Assembly: GCF_019459305.1 (NCBI RefSeq)
Contig: NZ_JAIBES010000151.1
Location: 1-64,000, forward strand
Length of the DNA: 64,000 nucleotides
Source of the DNA: Sphingopyxis sp.
GTDB taxonomy: Bacteria > Pseudomonadota > Alphaproteobacteria > Sphingomonadales > Sphingomonadaceae
Direction: 5' to 3'
Below the pieces are notes generated by a model. That model was not told where the DNA came from. It saw nothing but the letters and a program-made list of their open reading frames with translations, and did not search any database. Shown here one piece after another: positions 1-8,394 of the stretch. Within the stretch, counting starts at the first letter, position 1. The number at the start of each line of letters is the position of its first letter. A program made the translations under genes and the position numbers.

Positions 1-52
1 CGACAGTCCGGGAAATATTACCAGCTGACTATGCCGGGTACACTTTGACCCC

Positions 53-80
53 CGTCATCCCGGCGACGGCGGGTATGACG
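53..80. repeat. short intergenic hairpin repeat
   Basis: The arms CGTCATCCCG and CGGGTATGACG pair with one bulged base around a 7-nt loop. It lies just beyond the 3' end of the minus-strand gpmA gene, so it could stop gpmA transcription, but there is no T-tract. Similar GTCATCCCGGCGA-type hairpins are common intergenic elements in GC-rich alphaproteobacteria. Confidence 0.45.
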
Positions 81-102
81 AAGCAAGGGCGTCACGCCGC
101 TT

Positions 103-789
103 TTACCGCTCGCTGAGATAATAGCGCTCGCGCGCGTTCAAATCGTCGTTGAGTTCGTAAACGATCGGCTGGCCGGTCGGGATTTCGAGGCTGGTGATGT
201 CGGCGTCCGAAATCCCCGACAGATGTTTGACCAGCGCGCGCAGGCTGTTGCCATGCGCCGAGATCAGTACCGTCTTTCCCGCGGTCAGCTGCGGCACGAT
301 CGCGCTTTCATAATAGGGTAACACGCGTTCGATCGTATCCTTCAGGCTCTCCGCCGCGGGAATATCGATGCCGGCATAGCGCGGGTCGCTCGACAGATCC
401 CATGGCGATCCGGCTTCGAGCGGCGGCGGCGGGATGTCGAAGCTGCGGCGCCAGATCTTGACCTGATCGTCGCCATGTTTCGCCGCGGTCTCAGCCTTGT
501 CGAGTCCGGTCAGCCCGCCATAATGACGCTCGTTCAAACGCCAGTCTTTGGTCACGGGAAGCCACAAGCGTCCCATCGCCTCGAGCGCCAGATTGAGCGT
601 CTTGATCGCGCGCGACTGGACCGAAGTGAAGCAGGTGTCGGGGGCGATGCCCTTGGCCTTCATCAACTCGCCTGCCGCCCACGCCTCGGCGGCGCCCTTT
701 TCAGTGACGTCGACATCCCACCAGCCGGTGAAGCGGTTTTCGAGGTTCCACTGCGACTGGCCGTGACGGATGAGGATGAGCTGGGGCAT
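103..789 (-). CDS. gpmA: 2,3-bisphosphoglycerate-dependent phosphoglycerate mutase
   Basis: This 228-residue cytosolic enzyme interconverts 3- and 2-phosphoglycerate in glycolysis and gluconeogenesis. The N-terminal motif [10 protein letters not shown] carries the phospho-accepting His9. [14 protein letters not shown] contains the proton-donor Glu87, and [15 protein letters not shown] carries the second catalytic histidine, His179. Length and motif order fit dPGM well. The start at [10 protein letters not shown] leaves no extra N-terminus. It is a single gene, with hsp20 starting divergently about 180 bp away. Confidence 0.96.
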   Translation of the reverse strand: MPQLILIRHGQSQWNLENRFTGWWDVDVTEKGAAEAWAAGELMKAKGIAPDTCFTSVQSRAIKTLNLALEAMGRLWLPVTKDWRLNERHYGGLTGLDKAETAAKHGDDQVKIWRRSFDIPPPPLEAGSPWDLSSDPRYAGIDIPAAESLKDTIERVLPYYESAIVPQLTAGKTVLISAHGNSLRALVKHLSGISDADITSLEIPTGQPIVYELNDDLNARERYYLSER

Positions 790-855
790 TTCGGATCCTT
801 CAGGTGGAGGGTTTCGCTGCCCCTTAGCGTGGCTTTCCTACGAACGCCAATGCCC

Positions 856-887
856 CTCTTGAAATGGTTTCACCCGCACCCAGATTT
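856..887 (+). promoter_or_regulatory. sigma-32 (RpoH)-type heat-shock promoter of hsp20
   Basis: The sequence reads CTTGAA (858-863), a 15-nt spacer, then CCCAGATTT (879-887). This is close to the RpoH consensus CTTGAA-N13-17-CCCCATNT. It lies about 85 bp upstream of an alpha-crystallin heat-shock gene, where such a promoter is expected. The -10 has one clear mismatch (CCCAGAT against CCCCATN). Confidence 0.65.
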
Positions 888-949
888 GCAGCATCCGGTC
901 GCCGAAACGGGGCCGGGTGGCGATCGCGGCGCGCCGCCGCGGTCCCTGA

Positions 950-970
950 CTTCGCTTTTGAGAAAGGAAG
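950..970 (+). promoter_or_regulatory. ROSE-like RNA thermometer hairpin over the hsp20 ribosome binding site
   Basis: In the 5' leader, CTTC-g-CTTT pairs with AAAG-GAAG around a 4-nt loop, leaving one bulged G. The 3' arm is the Shine-Dalgarno sequence (AAGGAAG), and the 5' arm contains UCGCU, which fits the UYGCU signature of ROSE thermometers. A second GC-rich hairpin (CGCGGCG/CGCCGCG) lies just upstream, as ROSE leaders usually have several stems. Heating would melt the stem and open the ribosome binding site. Not tested by folding here. Confidence 0.6.
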
Positions 971-971
971 A

Positions 972-1439
972 ATGACCATGCGTAACAGTTTTGACTGGAC
1001 CCCCTATCGCCGTTCGACCGTCGGTTTCGACCGATTGTTCGATTTCCTCGAAACGAGCGGGTCGGGCGCGGAAAATTATCCGCCATTCGACATCGAAAAG
1101 ATCGCCGACGATCATTTCCGCATCACCGTCGCGGTCGCTGGGTTCAAGAGCGACGAGATCGAGATCGTTGCGCAGCAGAATATGCTGACCGTCAGCGGCC
1201 GCAAGGCACCCGCGGCCGAAGGCGAAGGCCGTCAGCTGCTGTACAGCGGTATCGCGACGCGCGCTTTCGAACGCCGCTTCCAGCTCGCCGATTTCGTGCG
1301 GGTCAGCGCGGCCGACCTGGCCGACGGGCTGCTGATCATCGACCTGGTGCGCGAAGTGCCCGAGGCGATGAAGCCGCATAAGATCGCGATCGGCGGCAGT
1401 GCGACCCCGACGCTGGTCGAGGACAAGCAGGCGGCATAA
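972..1439 (+). CDS. Hsp20 family small heat-shock protein
   Basis: This is a 155-residue alpha-crystallin-domain holdase that binds unfolding proteins in the cytosol. The N-terminus (NSFDWTPYRRSTVGFDRLFD) is typical of alphaproteobacterial IbpA-like proteins, and the beta-sandwich domain spans roughly residues 35-130. The ORF track opens at 864, but the heat-shock promoter and thermometer lie inside that extension, so the start is ATG 972 or ATG 978 six bases later. The Shine-Dalgarno spacing suits 978 slightly better. It is the only plus-strand gene left of the origin and ends at a strong terminator. Confidence 0.93.
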   Translation: MTMRNSFDWTPYRRSTVGFDRLFDFLETSGSGAENYPPFDIEKIADDHFRITVAVAGFKSDEIEIVAQQNMLTVSGRKAPAAEGEGRQLLYSGIATRAFERRFQLADFVRVSAADLADGLLIIDLVREVPEAMKPHKIAIGGSATPTLVEDKQAA

Positions 1440-1476
1440 GCGCCTGCGAATCCATGCCTTGCGGGGCATCGTGAGC

Positions 1477-1511
1477 GGGGTCCGGAGTCCCTTCCGGACC
1501 CCGTTTTCTTT
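1477..1511. terminator. intrinsic terminator between hsp20 and the GNAT gene
   Basis: A perfect 10-bp stem GGGGTCCGGA / TCCGGACCCC with a 6-nt loop is followed by GTTTTCTTT. It ends hsp20. The convergent GNAT gene stops 2 bp away, so the stem could also act on that operon, though the T-run is only on the plus-strand side. Confidence 0.88.
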
Positions 1512-1512
1512 G

Positions 1513-1995
1513 CTACAGCGCGCGCGTCATGAAGCGGCTGAACGGGTCGGGCTTGTAACCGGCGAAGGGCGCGCAATCGTCGAAACCATAGCGGCGGTAG
1601 AGCGCAATCGCGGGTTCGAACGCGGGGCCCGATCCGGTTTCCAGACTGAGCCGCTTGAGCCCGCGACCATGCGCTTCGGCGATAATATGGTCGAGCATGC
1701 GCGCGGCCACGCCGCGGCGCAGGAAGGCGTCGGCGGTGCGCATCGATTTGATCTCGCCATGCCCGGCATCGAGCATTTTGAGTGCGCCGCACCCCGCCAG
1801 CGCATCACCGTCATGGATCGACCAGAAGGTCACATCGGGGGCGTTCAGGCCATTGAAGTCGAGGAAGTGACAACTGCCCGCGGGCGAATTGGCGAGCATC
1901 CCCGCGAAATGCTGTTCGAGCAGCGCGCGGATCGCGGCGCCGGACAGATCGTCTTCGACGATCCGCCAGCCGCCTTCCCGCGCGCTGGGCGTCAC
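1513..1995 (-). CDS. GNAT family N-acetyltransferase
   Basis: This 160-residue protein has the GNAT fold. The stretch [20 protein letters not shown] contains the acetyl-CoA pyrophosphate-binding R-R-G-V-A-A motif, and the C-terminal [12 protein letters not shown] is the usual motif B region. It resembles YsnE-type acetyltransferases; the substrate is unknown. The listed ORF begins at 2058, but I prefer GTG at 1995, which overlaps the stop of the upstream peptidase gene in a 4-nt GTGA and implies translational coupling. It is the last gene of a three-gene operon. Confidence 0.85.
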   Translation of the reverse strand: MTPSAREGGWRIVEDDLSGAAIRALLEQHFAGMLANSPAGSCHFLDFNGLNAPDVTFWSIHDGDALAGCGALKMLDAGHGEIKSMRTADAFLRRGVAARMLDHIIAEAHGRGLKRLSLETGSGPAFEPAIALYRRYGFDDCAPFAGYKPDPFSRFMTRAL

Positions 1996-3101
1996 AGCAT
2001 CTGATCGAGCGTTGCGAGGCACGCGTGCGCCAGCAGCTTCGAGCGTTCGGGCGACCAACCGGCGACCGGATCGGGCAGGTCGTCATTGTCCTTGAACGGC
2101 ATTTCGATCGTCATCGACACCGCGCCAAAGCGTTCGGCGAGCTGGGTCGTCGACATCGACAGATTTGCCTTGCCCGGCGCCGATTCGCTGTAGCCGAGTT
2201 CCACCTGGAAATCGGGGGTGTTCGCCGCCAGCGCGGTCTGGAACCCCTTGTACTTTTCCAGCTGCTCGGGCTTCAGCGACGGAATGCCTTCAAAGCCCGC
2301 GATGAACACCGCCGGGATCGCCTCGTCGCCATGGACGTCCATCGCCCAGTCGACACCCGTCTCGTCCATCGCGTTGCGGACACACAAGACTTCGGGGCTA
2401 CGCGCGGCGGTCGGATTGTCCCATTCGCGGTTGAGGTTCACCCCGGCGAAATTGGTGCGCAAATGGCCCCGGCACGACCCGTCAGGATTCATGTTCGGCA
2501 CGATGTGGAAGCGGCATTTGTTGAGCAGCGAACGCGCATGCGGATCGGCGGGGTCGGTGAGCTTTTCGAGCGCGCCCTCGACCCACCATTCGGCCATGCT
2601 CTCGCCGGGATGCTGGCGCGCATAGAGCCACACCTGCGTATCGCCGGTTCCCAATTCGAGGCAGTCGATCGGCTGGCCTTCGAGGCTGGTGCCGAGGCAG
2701 CGATAGGTGACGCCTTCGCACTCGGCGACCGAGGCGACGAGGTCGTGGTGACGCTCCATCGAGAAGGGCGCGAAATAGGCGAGGTAGAGGATCGGGCTTT
2801 CGGCGGTGTGGCGGATCGTCAGCGTACCGGCATCGTAGCTGGTGTCGAGGCGGAACCAATAGTCGCGGTCATAACTCGCGCACGCCGCATAGCCGGACCA
2901 GCCATCGGGATAGGCTGAGGCATCAAGCCCGGTGATCGCCAGCTCAAGCGCGTCGCCGACCGCGCACGAAACGCGGAAGTGAAACCATTGAAAAAAGTCG
3001 GATTCGCGGTCCTTGCGGATCGAAAGGCGCGCCGCGGTGCCGTCGATCGAATCCACGACGATGTTGCCGCTGTCGAAAGCGGCGTTGATGGTGATGGTCA
3101 T
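1992..3101 (-). CDS. M14 family zinc carboxypeptidase (cytosolic carboxypeptidase-like)
   Basis: This is a 369-residue metallopeptidase. Zinc ligands are visible as HPGE (His164, Glu167) and the His of MDVHGDE (about 257). NMNPDG and NLNREW form the substrate-binding region, and the catalytic Glu lies in TIEMPFKD (about 333). An N-terminal beta domain of about 120 residues precedes the catalytic domain, as in the bacterial CCP-like M14D group. No signal peptide is seen, so it is probably cytosolic. The start MTITINAAF at 3101 overlaps the upstream stop by ATGA; the longer ORF to 3233 is an out-of-family extension. Its natural substrate is unknown. Confidence 0.88.
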   Translation of the reverse strand: MTITINAAFDSGNIVVDSIDGTAARLSIRKDRESDFFQWFHFRVSCAVGDALELAITGLDASAYPDGWSGYAACASYDRDYWFRLDTSYDAGTLTIRHTAESPILYLAYFAPFSMERHHDLVASVAECEGVTYRCLGTSLEGQPIDCLELGTGDTQVWLYARQHPGESMAEWWVEGALEKLTDPADPHARSLLNKCRFHIVPNMNPDGSCRGHLRTNFAGVNLNREWDNPTAARSPEVLCVRNAMDETGVDWAMDVHGDEAIPAVFIAGFEGIPSLKPEQLEKYKGFQTALAANTPDFQVELGYSESAPGKANLSMSTTQLAERFGAVSMTIEMPFKDNDDLPDPVAGWSPERSKLLAHACLATLDQML

Positions 3102-3709
3102 GGGACGCTGATAGTGCGTCCGGATTCTCCGGGGAAGTCCTTGAATAAGGCTTCGGCCAATTTTGCCGCGGCGAGCGACGGCTGCGACGCGGGCGCTTTG
3201 ACGGGGATCGCCGCAAGCGCGCGGCCTTCCCACAACGCCTGGCCGGTCGCGGCATCATCGATGCGGACCGAAAGCTGGTGATCGGCCATCCGCCTGGGAC
3301 CGCCACCGAGATTGAGGCCGATGCCGAGCCCGACGCCCGACCCATAGCTGCCGGTCGAACCACCAACCCCGACCGATACCGGCGATCGGCGTCCCGCGCT
3401 CGGTTGTTCACTCCGCTCAAAGGCGACGCGGACCAGCAGCGGCGCACGCTCATTGCTGCCCGCCGCAACCAGTCCCTGACGCTGCAATTGCTGATCGACC
3501 GCGGCGCGATAGCTGTTCCATTCGATCGACGGCATACCCCCGCCCGGGCCGTCGAGCGGTGCGGTTGCGATGGCGTAGCGCGTCCCCGGCGCCCAGTTAG
3601 GCACGGCATTATGGAAACGAGTAACCTCGACCGGCGGCACCGCGGTGGCACAGCCGCCGAACGAAAGCGCCGCTGCACAGAGCAGGACGACAGAAATTTG
3701 ACGCGTCAT
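3098..3709 (-). CDS. DUF4136-like outer-membrane or periplasmic lipoprotein
   Basis: This 203-residue protein starts with a lipoprotein signal ([19 protein letters not shown]) and a lipobox cysteine near residue 20. The rest resembles DUF4136: a beta-rich body, a glycine-rich [18 protein letters not shown] loop and a C-terminal region holding [14 protein letters not shown]. The function of the family is not known. It is first in an operon with the M14 peptidase and GNAT genes, joined by 4-nt overlaps. The ORF track extends to 4012, but that part is antisense to the hydrolase gene region and lacks family similarity. Confidence 0.82.
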   Translation of the reverse strand: MTRQISVVLLCAAALSFGGCATAVPPVEVTRFHNAVPNWAPGTRYAIATAPLDGPGGGMPSIEWNSYRAAVDQQLQRQGLVAAGSNERAPLLVRVAFERSEQPSAGRRSPVSVGVGGSTGSYGSGVGLGIGLNLGGGPRRMADHQLSVRIDDAATGQALWEGRALAAIPVKAPASQPSLAAAKLAEALFKDFPGESGRTISVP

Positions 3710-3780
3710 TGGGGCATCATGCGCCACCAAATATGGCTTGGCAATGAATGCGGTGCTGCCGCGGCGCGGCGTCTTGCGCC

Positions 3781-4461
3781 TCAGCGATAGAAGATGTGGT
3801 TGTCGATCTGCGCGATGCGCGTCTTGCGCCAGCCCGGCGAGACGTAGCGGGCATGAAAGAACAGCGCGCCCGGCGCATGATTCTTCCAGCTGCCGTCGCG
3901 GGCGATCTGCGCGATCGCGATCGCGTTGTTCCACTGCGCGCCCTCGCGGATCGCCGGCATCTTGCCGCCGCGCACAAAGCTGAACTGGCTGCGCTGATGG
4001 ACGACGCCGCACAGGCTTTTGGGGAAGCGGCCCGACTGGGCGCGGTTGATCACAACATGCGCGACCGCGAGCTGGCCGACGAGCGATTCGCCGCGCGACT
4101 CGAAATAGACGGTGCCGGCAAGGCAGCGCAGCTCGGGATCCATGTCCGCAGGACGGGGGGTCGCGGCGACCAGCGCGGCGAGCGATTCGGCGTTGACCGG
4201 GGCCGGTTTCGAATCCGGGTTCGGCGTTTCGTCTGTATTTTCGATGATGCCATCGATCGGCGCATCGGCCTTGATCAACAGATCCGCCTGTTCAGCGACA
4301 ACCGGCGTCTCGACGCTGGGTGCGATCAGGGCGGGAAGATTAGCGTCGGCAGCAAGATCGCTTGCAAAGCCGGGTTCCGCCAAAAGCAGCATGGTGGCGG
4401 CAGTCATGCCGACGGCAGCCACGCTGGCCACGTTCAAAATACGACTCATAGTGTCCGTCAA
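3781..4461 (-). CDS. SleB-family cell wall hydrolase
   Basis: This 226-residue protein has an N-terminal hydrophobic segment (about residues 8-34, ending near GFAS) that should export it. A low-complexity acidic/proline linker follows, then a Hydrolase_2 (SleB-like) domain from about residue 112. The domain starts CLAGTVYFESRGES, contains VVINRAQSGRFPKSLC, and ends WKNHAPGALFFHARYVSPGW. The conserved Glu in YFESRGE is the expected catalytic acid of this muramidase-like fold. It probably cleaves peptidoglycan in the periplasm. Start 4461 or 4449 (MSRIL) are both possible. Confidence 0.88.
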   Translation of the reverse strand: MTDTMSRILNVASVAAVGMTAATMLLLAEPGFASDLAADANLPALIAPSVETPVVAEQADLLIKADAPIDGIIENTDETPNPDSKPAPVNAESLAALVAATPRPADMDPELRCLAGTVYFESRGESLVGQLAVAHVVINRAQSGRFPKSLCGVVHQRSQFSFVRGGKMPAIREGAQWNNAIAIAQIARDGSWKNHAPGALFFHARYVSPGWRKTRIAQIDNHIFYR

Positions 4462-4618
4462 AAGTGCGGCCGATGAACCGAAACTTCCAAAACAGGTGGG
4501 GGGCTATGGCCCAATACCGCCTGCGGTCATCGTCCGACTGCGTGTCCAATCCGTTTTTCCGGGGCATCGCCAGAGCGATGCAACCGACGGAGCGACCTAC
4601 GCGTTATCGAATGCGCGC

Positions 4619-4646
4619 CACTTATGTTGCACCGCAACAGAGTCAA
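4619..4646 (-). promoter_or_regulatory. candidate promoter with internal palindrome, upstream of the SleB-type gene
   Basis: On the minus strand, TTGACT and TAAGTG are spaced by 16 nt, and the spacer is the inverted repeat TGTTGC-GGT-GCAACA. The element overlaps the end of the DUF1491 gene and would give a leader of about 150 nt. The -10 match is weak, so this is only a candidate. Confidence 0.3.
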
Positions 4647-4981
4647 GTTAATGCGGCCCATTCCGCGACGAGTCGTGGCGCATCTGCGATGTCCAGTTCA
4701 ACAATCCACAGATCGGGATCCGCCTTTTGCCGCCGGTCCTGATAGTTGGCGCGCGATTCACCATCTTTGGGGTCATCAGGGCCGACAGCCTCCCAGAGAT
4801 AGTGGCCGGTCGCGGAAAAACGCCGTTCAAGCAGCGGCCCGGGCTGCCCGCGCTCGGTACATTGGACCAGGATGATGCCCGAATGTTCGTCGCCCTTGGC
4901 GAGGACGGTCGCAAAGCCGCCCGCCGATTCGGTCCGGCGCAGCAACAGGTCGACGAGAAAACGGCTGGTGAGCCGCGTCAC
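4643..4981 (-). CDS. DUF1491 family protein
   Basis: This 112-residue soluble protein matches the alphaproteobacterial DUF1491 pattern: an N-terminal LTSRFLVDLLLRR helix, a central GFATVLAKGDEHSGIILVQ strand pair and a C-terminal DPDLWIVELD segment. No function is established for the family. It lies 21 bp downstream of ptsN on the same strand and is probably co-transcribed with hpf-ptsN, a context often seen for this family. Confidence 0.85.
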   Translation of the reverse strand: MTRLTSRFLVDLLLRRTESAGGFATVLAKGDEHSGIILVQCTERGQPGPLLERRFSATGHYLWEAVGPDDPKDGESRANYQDRRQKADPDLWIVELDIADAPRLVAEWAALT

Positions 4982-5002
4982 GGGAAAGCTTGCGCTGCGG
5001 CG

Positions 5003-5467
5003 TTACGCCGCGTCACGCGTTTCAGTATCGGCGAGCAGCGCATAAAGGGCCTCGTCGTTTTTCGCCCCGCGCAGGCGTTCGGCGATCGCTTCGTTGCGCA
5101 GCATGCGCGACACCCCGGCGAGCGCTTTGAGATGATCGGCACCGGCGTCAAGCGGTGACAGCAGCACGAACAACAGATCGACCGGCAGGCCATCGACCGA
5201 GTTGAAATCGATCGGGCGTGACAATTGCAGAAACAGCCCGCGCACCCCGGTGAGGTCCGCCATCTTGGCATGCGGCAGTGCGATACCGCGTCCGAACCCG
5301 GTCGAGCCAAGCCTTTCGCGTTCGAGCAACGCTTCGCTGACCTCGCCCGCGTCGAGGCCAAGCGAACGGCTGGCGAGGTCGCCCACAAAGGGAAACAGCG
5401 CCTTTTTCGAATCGAGTTGCACATGCGCGCGCACGGTCGCGGGATAAAGAAGGGAAGAAAGATTCAT
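5003..5467 (-). CDS. ptsN: PTS IIA-like nitrogen-regulatory protein PtsN (EIIA-Ntr)
   Basis: This 154-residue PTS EIIA domain protein carries the phosphorylatable His66 in GIALPHAKM. It is the terminal phospho-acceptor of the nitrogen PTS, a regulatory branch not coupled to sugar uptake, and adjusts potassium and nitrogen-related functions. The start MNLSSLLYPATV at 5467 matches the usual family N-terminus; the ORF extension to 5608 is not conserved in kind. It lies 150 bp downstream of hpf, the classical hpf-ptsN pair, though rpoN is not in this window. Confidence 0.93.
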   Translation of the reverse strand: MNLSSLLYPATVRAHVQLDSKKALFPFVGDLASRSLGLDAGEVSEALLERERLGSTGFGRGIALPHAKMADLTGVRGLFLQLSRPIDFNSVDGLPVDLLFVLLSPLDAGADHLKALAGVSRMLRNEAIAERLRGAKNDEALYALLADTETRDAA

Positions 5468-5617
5468 GGGTCTGGTCAAATCTGTGTAGCCGCCGGGCGA
5501 CGGGGCCGGCCGTTCCTGGGCAATGGATTGCGGATCGGTCGGACCGGCGCCCCGCCATACCGGCATAGGACGTTGTTGGGCGCGGCCCTTATGCCGGTTG
5601 GCGAACAAAATCCAGCC

Positions 5618-6190
5618 TTATCGTGGTTCGACCCAGCCGATCGTCCCGTCGTCGCGGCGATAGACCATATTATGCGCACCCGTCTTGCTGTTGACGAACA
5701 GCAGCGCGTTGGTGTTGCGCAGGTCGAGCATCATCACCGCGTCGGACACGCTGCTGCTGGGAATATCGACGCGCGTTTCGGCAATGATCGCCGGCGAGTC
5801 GCCGGCATCTTCATCGTTGCCGGCGTCGAACACCGTATAGCCTGCGTTATCCTCAATCTCGTCGACCGTCGGCGATGGCACTGCCACACCGTTGTTATGG
5901 TCTTTCAAGCGCCGCATGTAGCGCCTGAGCTGCTTTTCGATACGTTCGGCGGCGCCCTCGAACGCGACATGCGCGTCCTGCGCCTGGCCATGCCCCTTGA
6001 GCACCAGCCCCTGCATCACATGCGCAACGATGTCGCACTGAAAACTGTCGTGCGGTCCTTTGCCAAAGATCGCGTGCGCGCCGATCGCCCGGGAGAAATA
6101 TTTGTCGGCAATCGCGTTCATCCGATCCGACACATGCGCCTGCAGCGCTTCGCCGGTTTCGATCTGGTGGCCAGAGACGCGGATTTCCAT
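5618..6190 (-). CDS. hpf: long-form ribosome hibernation-promoting factor
   Basis: This 190-residue protein has the N-terminal S30AE/YfiA domain (about 1-105: MEIRVSGHQIETGEALQAHV ... AAERIEKQLRRYMRRLKDH) and a C-terminal domain (about 130-190: VMMLDLRNTNALLFVNSKTG). The second domain marks the long HPF that makes 100S ribosome dimers alone. It acts on 70S ribosomes in stationary phase or starvation. It lies 47 bp downstream of dnaQ and upstream of ptsN. Confidence 0.94.
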   Translation of the reverse strand: MEIRVSGHQIETGEALQAHVSDRMNAIADKYFSRAIGAHAIFGKGPHDSFQCDIVAHVMQGLVLKGHGQAQDAHVAFEGAAERIEKQLRRYMRRLKDHNNGVAVPSPTVDEIEDNAGYTVFDAGNDEDAGDSPAIIAETRVDIPSSSVSDAVMMLDLRNTNALLFVNSKTGAHNMVYRRDDGTIGWVEPR

Positions 6191-6237
6191 TTTTCTTCTC
6201 CTGCTATGTCCGATGCGATGACATCAAGGGAGCGTCA

Positions 6238-6939
6238 TCACACCGTATCGAGCCACAGCGGCTGGTTGAGCCCTGCGACAAAGGCGGCATGGCGCGCCAG
6301 ATCGGCGGCCGATGCCATATGGGGTCTGGGTTCGCGAAACGGACGGTCATGGCCGCGCGCTGCCATGGGGGAGGATGGGGACGCCGCCGCCGAACCGGCG
6401 GCAGACGAGGCCAGCCCCAGCCCGATCTGCCGCCCGCCGGTCATTTCGATGTAAAGATGAGCGAGCAGTTCGGCATCGAGCAGTGCGCCGTGCTTGACGC
6501 GGTGGCTGCGGTCGATGCCGTAGCGGGTGCAAAGTGCGTCGAGGCTGTGTTTGGCGCCGGGGTGGAGCTTGCGCGCCATCTGCACCGTGCAGCACATCCG
6601 CGCCATGTCGAGCGCGGGGCGCCCGGCGCGCGCCAGCTCGGCATTGACGAAACCAAAGTCGAAGACGGCATTGTGCGCGATCAGCGGCGCGTCGCCGAGA
6701 AAGGCCATCAGCTCGTCGATGCGCTCGGCAAACAACGGCTTGTCCGACAGAAACTGGATCGACAGGCCGTGCACCGCTTCGGCAGCGGCGGGCATGTCGC
6801 GTTCGGGGTTGAAATAGGCGTGAAAGGTCTGGCCGGTCTCGCGGCGGTCGACCAGTTCGATACACCCGATTTCGACCAGCCTGTCCCCGGTCTTGGGATC
6901 GAATCCCGTGGTTTCCGTATCGAAGATTATCTCTCGCAT
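6238..6939 (-). CDS. dnaQ: DNA polymerase III epsilon subunit (proofreading exonuclease)
   Basis: This is a 233-residue DEDDh 3'-5' exonuclease. Exo I is FDTETTG (Asp7, Glu9), Exo II lies in LIAHNAVFDFGF, and Exo III lies in RVKHGALLDAELLAHLY with the catalytic His and Asp. The C-terminal tail carries a weakly conserved polymerase-binding segment ending NQPLWLDTV. It removes misincorporated nucleotides as part of the replicative core. I use the ATG at 6939 (MREIIFDTETTG), not the ORF start at 7053, which runs into coaE. It lies 19 bp downstream of coaE in the ppsR-maf-aroE-coaE-dnaQ run. Confidence 0.95.
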   Translation of the reverse strand: MREIIFDTETTGFDPKTGDRLVEIGCIELVDRRETGQTFHAYFNPERDMPAAAEAVHGLSIQFLSDKPLFAERIDELMAFLGDAPLIAHNAVFDFGFVNAELARAGRPALDMARMCCTVQMARKLHPGAKHSLDALCTRYGIDRSHRVKHGALLDAELLAHLYIEMTGGRQIGLGLASSAAGSAAASPSSPMAARGHDRPFREPRPHMASAADLARHAAFVAGLNQPLWLDTV

Positions 6940-6958
6940 TGAGCGATCAATCTGGACC

Positions 6959-7582
6959 CTATCGGGCGCGGAAACAAGAGGCGATGGCGCGAATCTGGCG
7001 ATGCGTCTCGCTTTTGGGTCCGCCCGTGTCGATGACGAAATCAGCGCGCGCACGCTTGACGCGGTCGGGAACCTGCAGGCGGCGGATCGCCTTCAGCCGG
7101 CCGTAGGTCATCCCCGGCCGGCGCATCACCCGCTTGGTCTGCATCCACGTTGGCGCCGACACGACCGCGATCGCGCCAACGCGGCGCCAGCCACCCTTTT
7201 CGAACAAGAGCGGGATGTCGAGCACAACGACATCGCGGGCGCGGTGGCGGGCAAGGAATTTCTTCTGCGCCCGAAACACCTCCGGATGGACGATCGCCTC
7301 GAGCGCCGCGAGCTCGTGGCGGTTGCCGAGCACCAGCCCGCCAAGTTTCTGCCGGTCGACGCCGCCGGGACCGGTCGTGCCGGGAAAGCGCGCTTCGATC
7401 GCCGCGACGAGCGCGCCGCCCGGGCCTTGCAATCGGTGGACTTCGGCGTCGGCGTCGAACACCGGCACGCCTTCGCGCTCGAACATCGCCGCCGCGGTCG
7501 ACTTGCCCATCCCGATCGAGCCGGTGAGACCGAGAATGAACGGCCGCCGCAGCCGCGAACCGGGGCGCGGCCGATGCGTCAT
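6959..7582 (-). CDS. coaE: dephospho-CoA kinase
   Basis: This 207-residue P-loop kinase catalyses the last step of coenzyme A synthesis, phosphorylating the 3'-OH of dephospho-CoA. The P-loop is GLTGSIGMGKST (about residues 18-29). The CoA-binding regions VFDADAEVHRLQ and VLDIPLLFEKGGW are in the expected order. Its start overlaps the aroE stop in an ATGA. The extra N-terminal MTHRPRPGSRLRR is basic and longer than usual, so the true start could be further in. Confidence 0.94.
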   Translation of the reverse strand: MTHRPRPGSRLRRPFILGLTGSIGMGKSTAAAMFEREGVPVFDADAEVHRLQGPGGALVAAIEARFPGTTGPGGVDRQKLGGLVLGNRHELAALEAIVHPEVFRAQKKFLARHRARDVVVLDIPLLFEKGGWRRVGAIAVVSAPTWMQTKRVMRRPGMTYGRLKAIRRLQVPDRVKRARADFVIDTGGPKSETHRQIRAIASCFRAR

Positions 7583-8394
7583 GCGGTCAGCAGCGCGCGC
7601 AATTCCTCGTCGCGACCTTCGGGCGGCGCGGCGCCGAAGAACAGCTCGAAGGCAAGCGCGGCCTGGCCGATCAGCATGTCGAGCCCGTCGACGGTGTCGA
7701 GCCCACGCGCCGCGGCGGCTTTGAGCAGCCCGGTCTGGAGCGGAGCATAGACTAAGTCGTAAACGATCGCATCGTCGGGCAGCGCAGACAGATCGAGGTC
7801 GAGCGGTGGCTGGCCGGCCATGCCGAGGCTGCTCGAATTGACCAGCAGTGCGGCCGGCGGCAGCTGGGCCTCGAGACCGAGTACCTCGCCTTTCAAGCCA
7901 AAGGTCGCGAGCAGCCCCATTGCCTTCAGCGGGCTGCGATTGAGAATCGTCACATGCCCCACCCCGGCGCGCGCAAGCGCGAACAGCACCGCGCGCGCCG
8001 CGCCGCCCGCGCCGACGACGATAACCGGGGCACCCGAAAGATCGGTCTCGGCAAGCGGTGCATAGAATCCGGCCGCATCGGTGTTGGTGCCGATCACCGA
8101 CCCATCGCGCTGGCGCACGATCGTGTTCATCGCGCCGATCGTGCCGCGGATATTGCCGGGGTCATCGACCAGATCCATCACCGCGACCTTATGCGGGATG
8201 GTGACATTGCAACCGCGCCAATCGGGATCCGTACGCCGCTGGTCGATAAAGGCCGCGAGCGCGTCGGCTTTGATGTGCGCGCGGCGATAGTCGCCCGCAA
8301 GACCGAGTGCATCGAGCCAGAATTTATGGATCAGCGGCGATTTCGATTGTGCGATCGGGTCGCCGATCACCTCGGCATAAGGGGTGCTGCTCAT
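7579..8394 (-). CDS. aroE: shikimate dehydrogenase
   Basis: This 271-residue enzyme reduces 3-dehydroshikimate with NADPH. VIGDPIAQSKSPLIH is the substrate-binding motif, NVTIPHKVAVMD contains the catalytic Lys69, and VVGAGGAARAVLFAL is the nucleotide-binding glycine motif. The start MSSTPYAEVIGDP at 8394 overlaps the maf stop by ATGA. The gene is embedded in a tightly coupled minus-strand operon leading away from the origin. Confidence 0.95.
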   Translation of the reverse strand: MSSTPYAEVIGDPIAQSKSPLIHKFWLDALGLAGDYRRAHIKADALAAFIDQRRTDPDWRGCNVTIPHKVAVMDLVDDPGNIRGTIGAMNTIVRQRDGSVIGTNTDAAGFYAPLAETDLSGAPVIVVGAGGAARAVLFALARAGVGHVTILNRSPLKAMGLLATFGLKGEVLGLEAQLPPAALLVNSSSLGMAGQPPLDLDLSALPDDAIVYDLVYAPLQTGLLKAAAARGLDTVDGLDMLIGQAALAFELFFGAAPPEGRDEELRALLTA

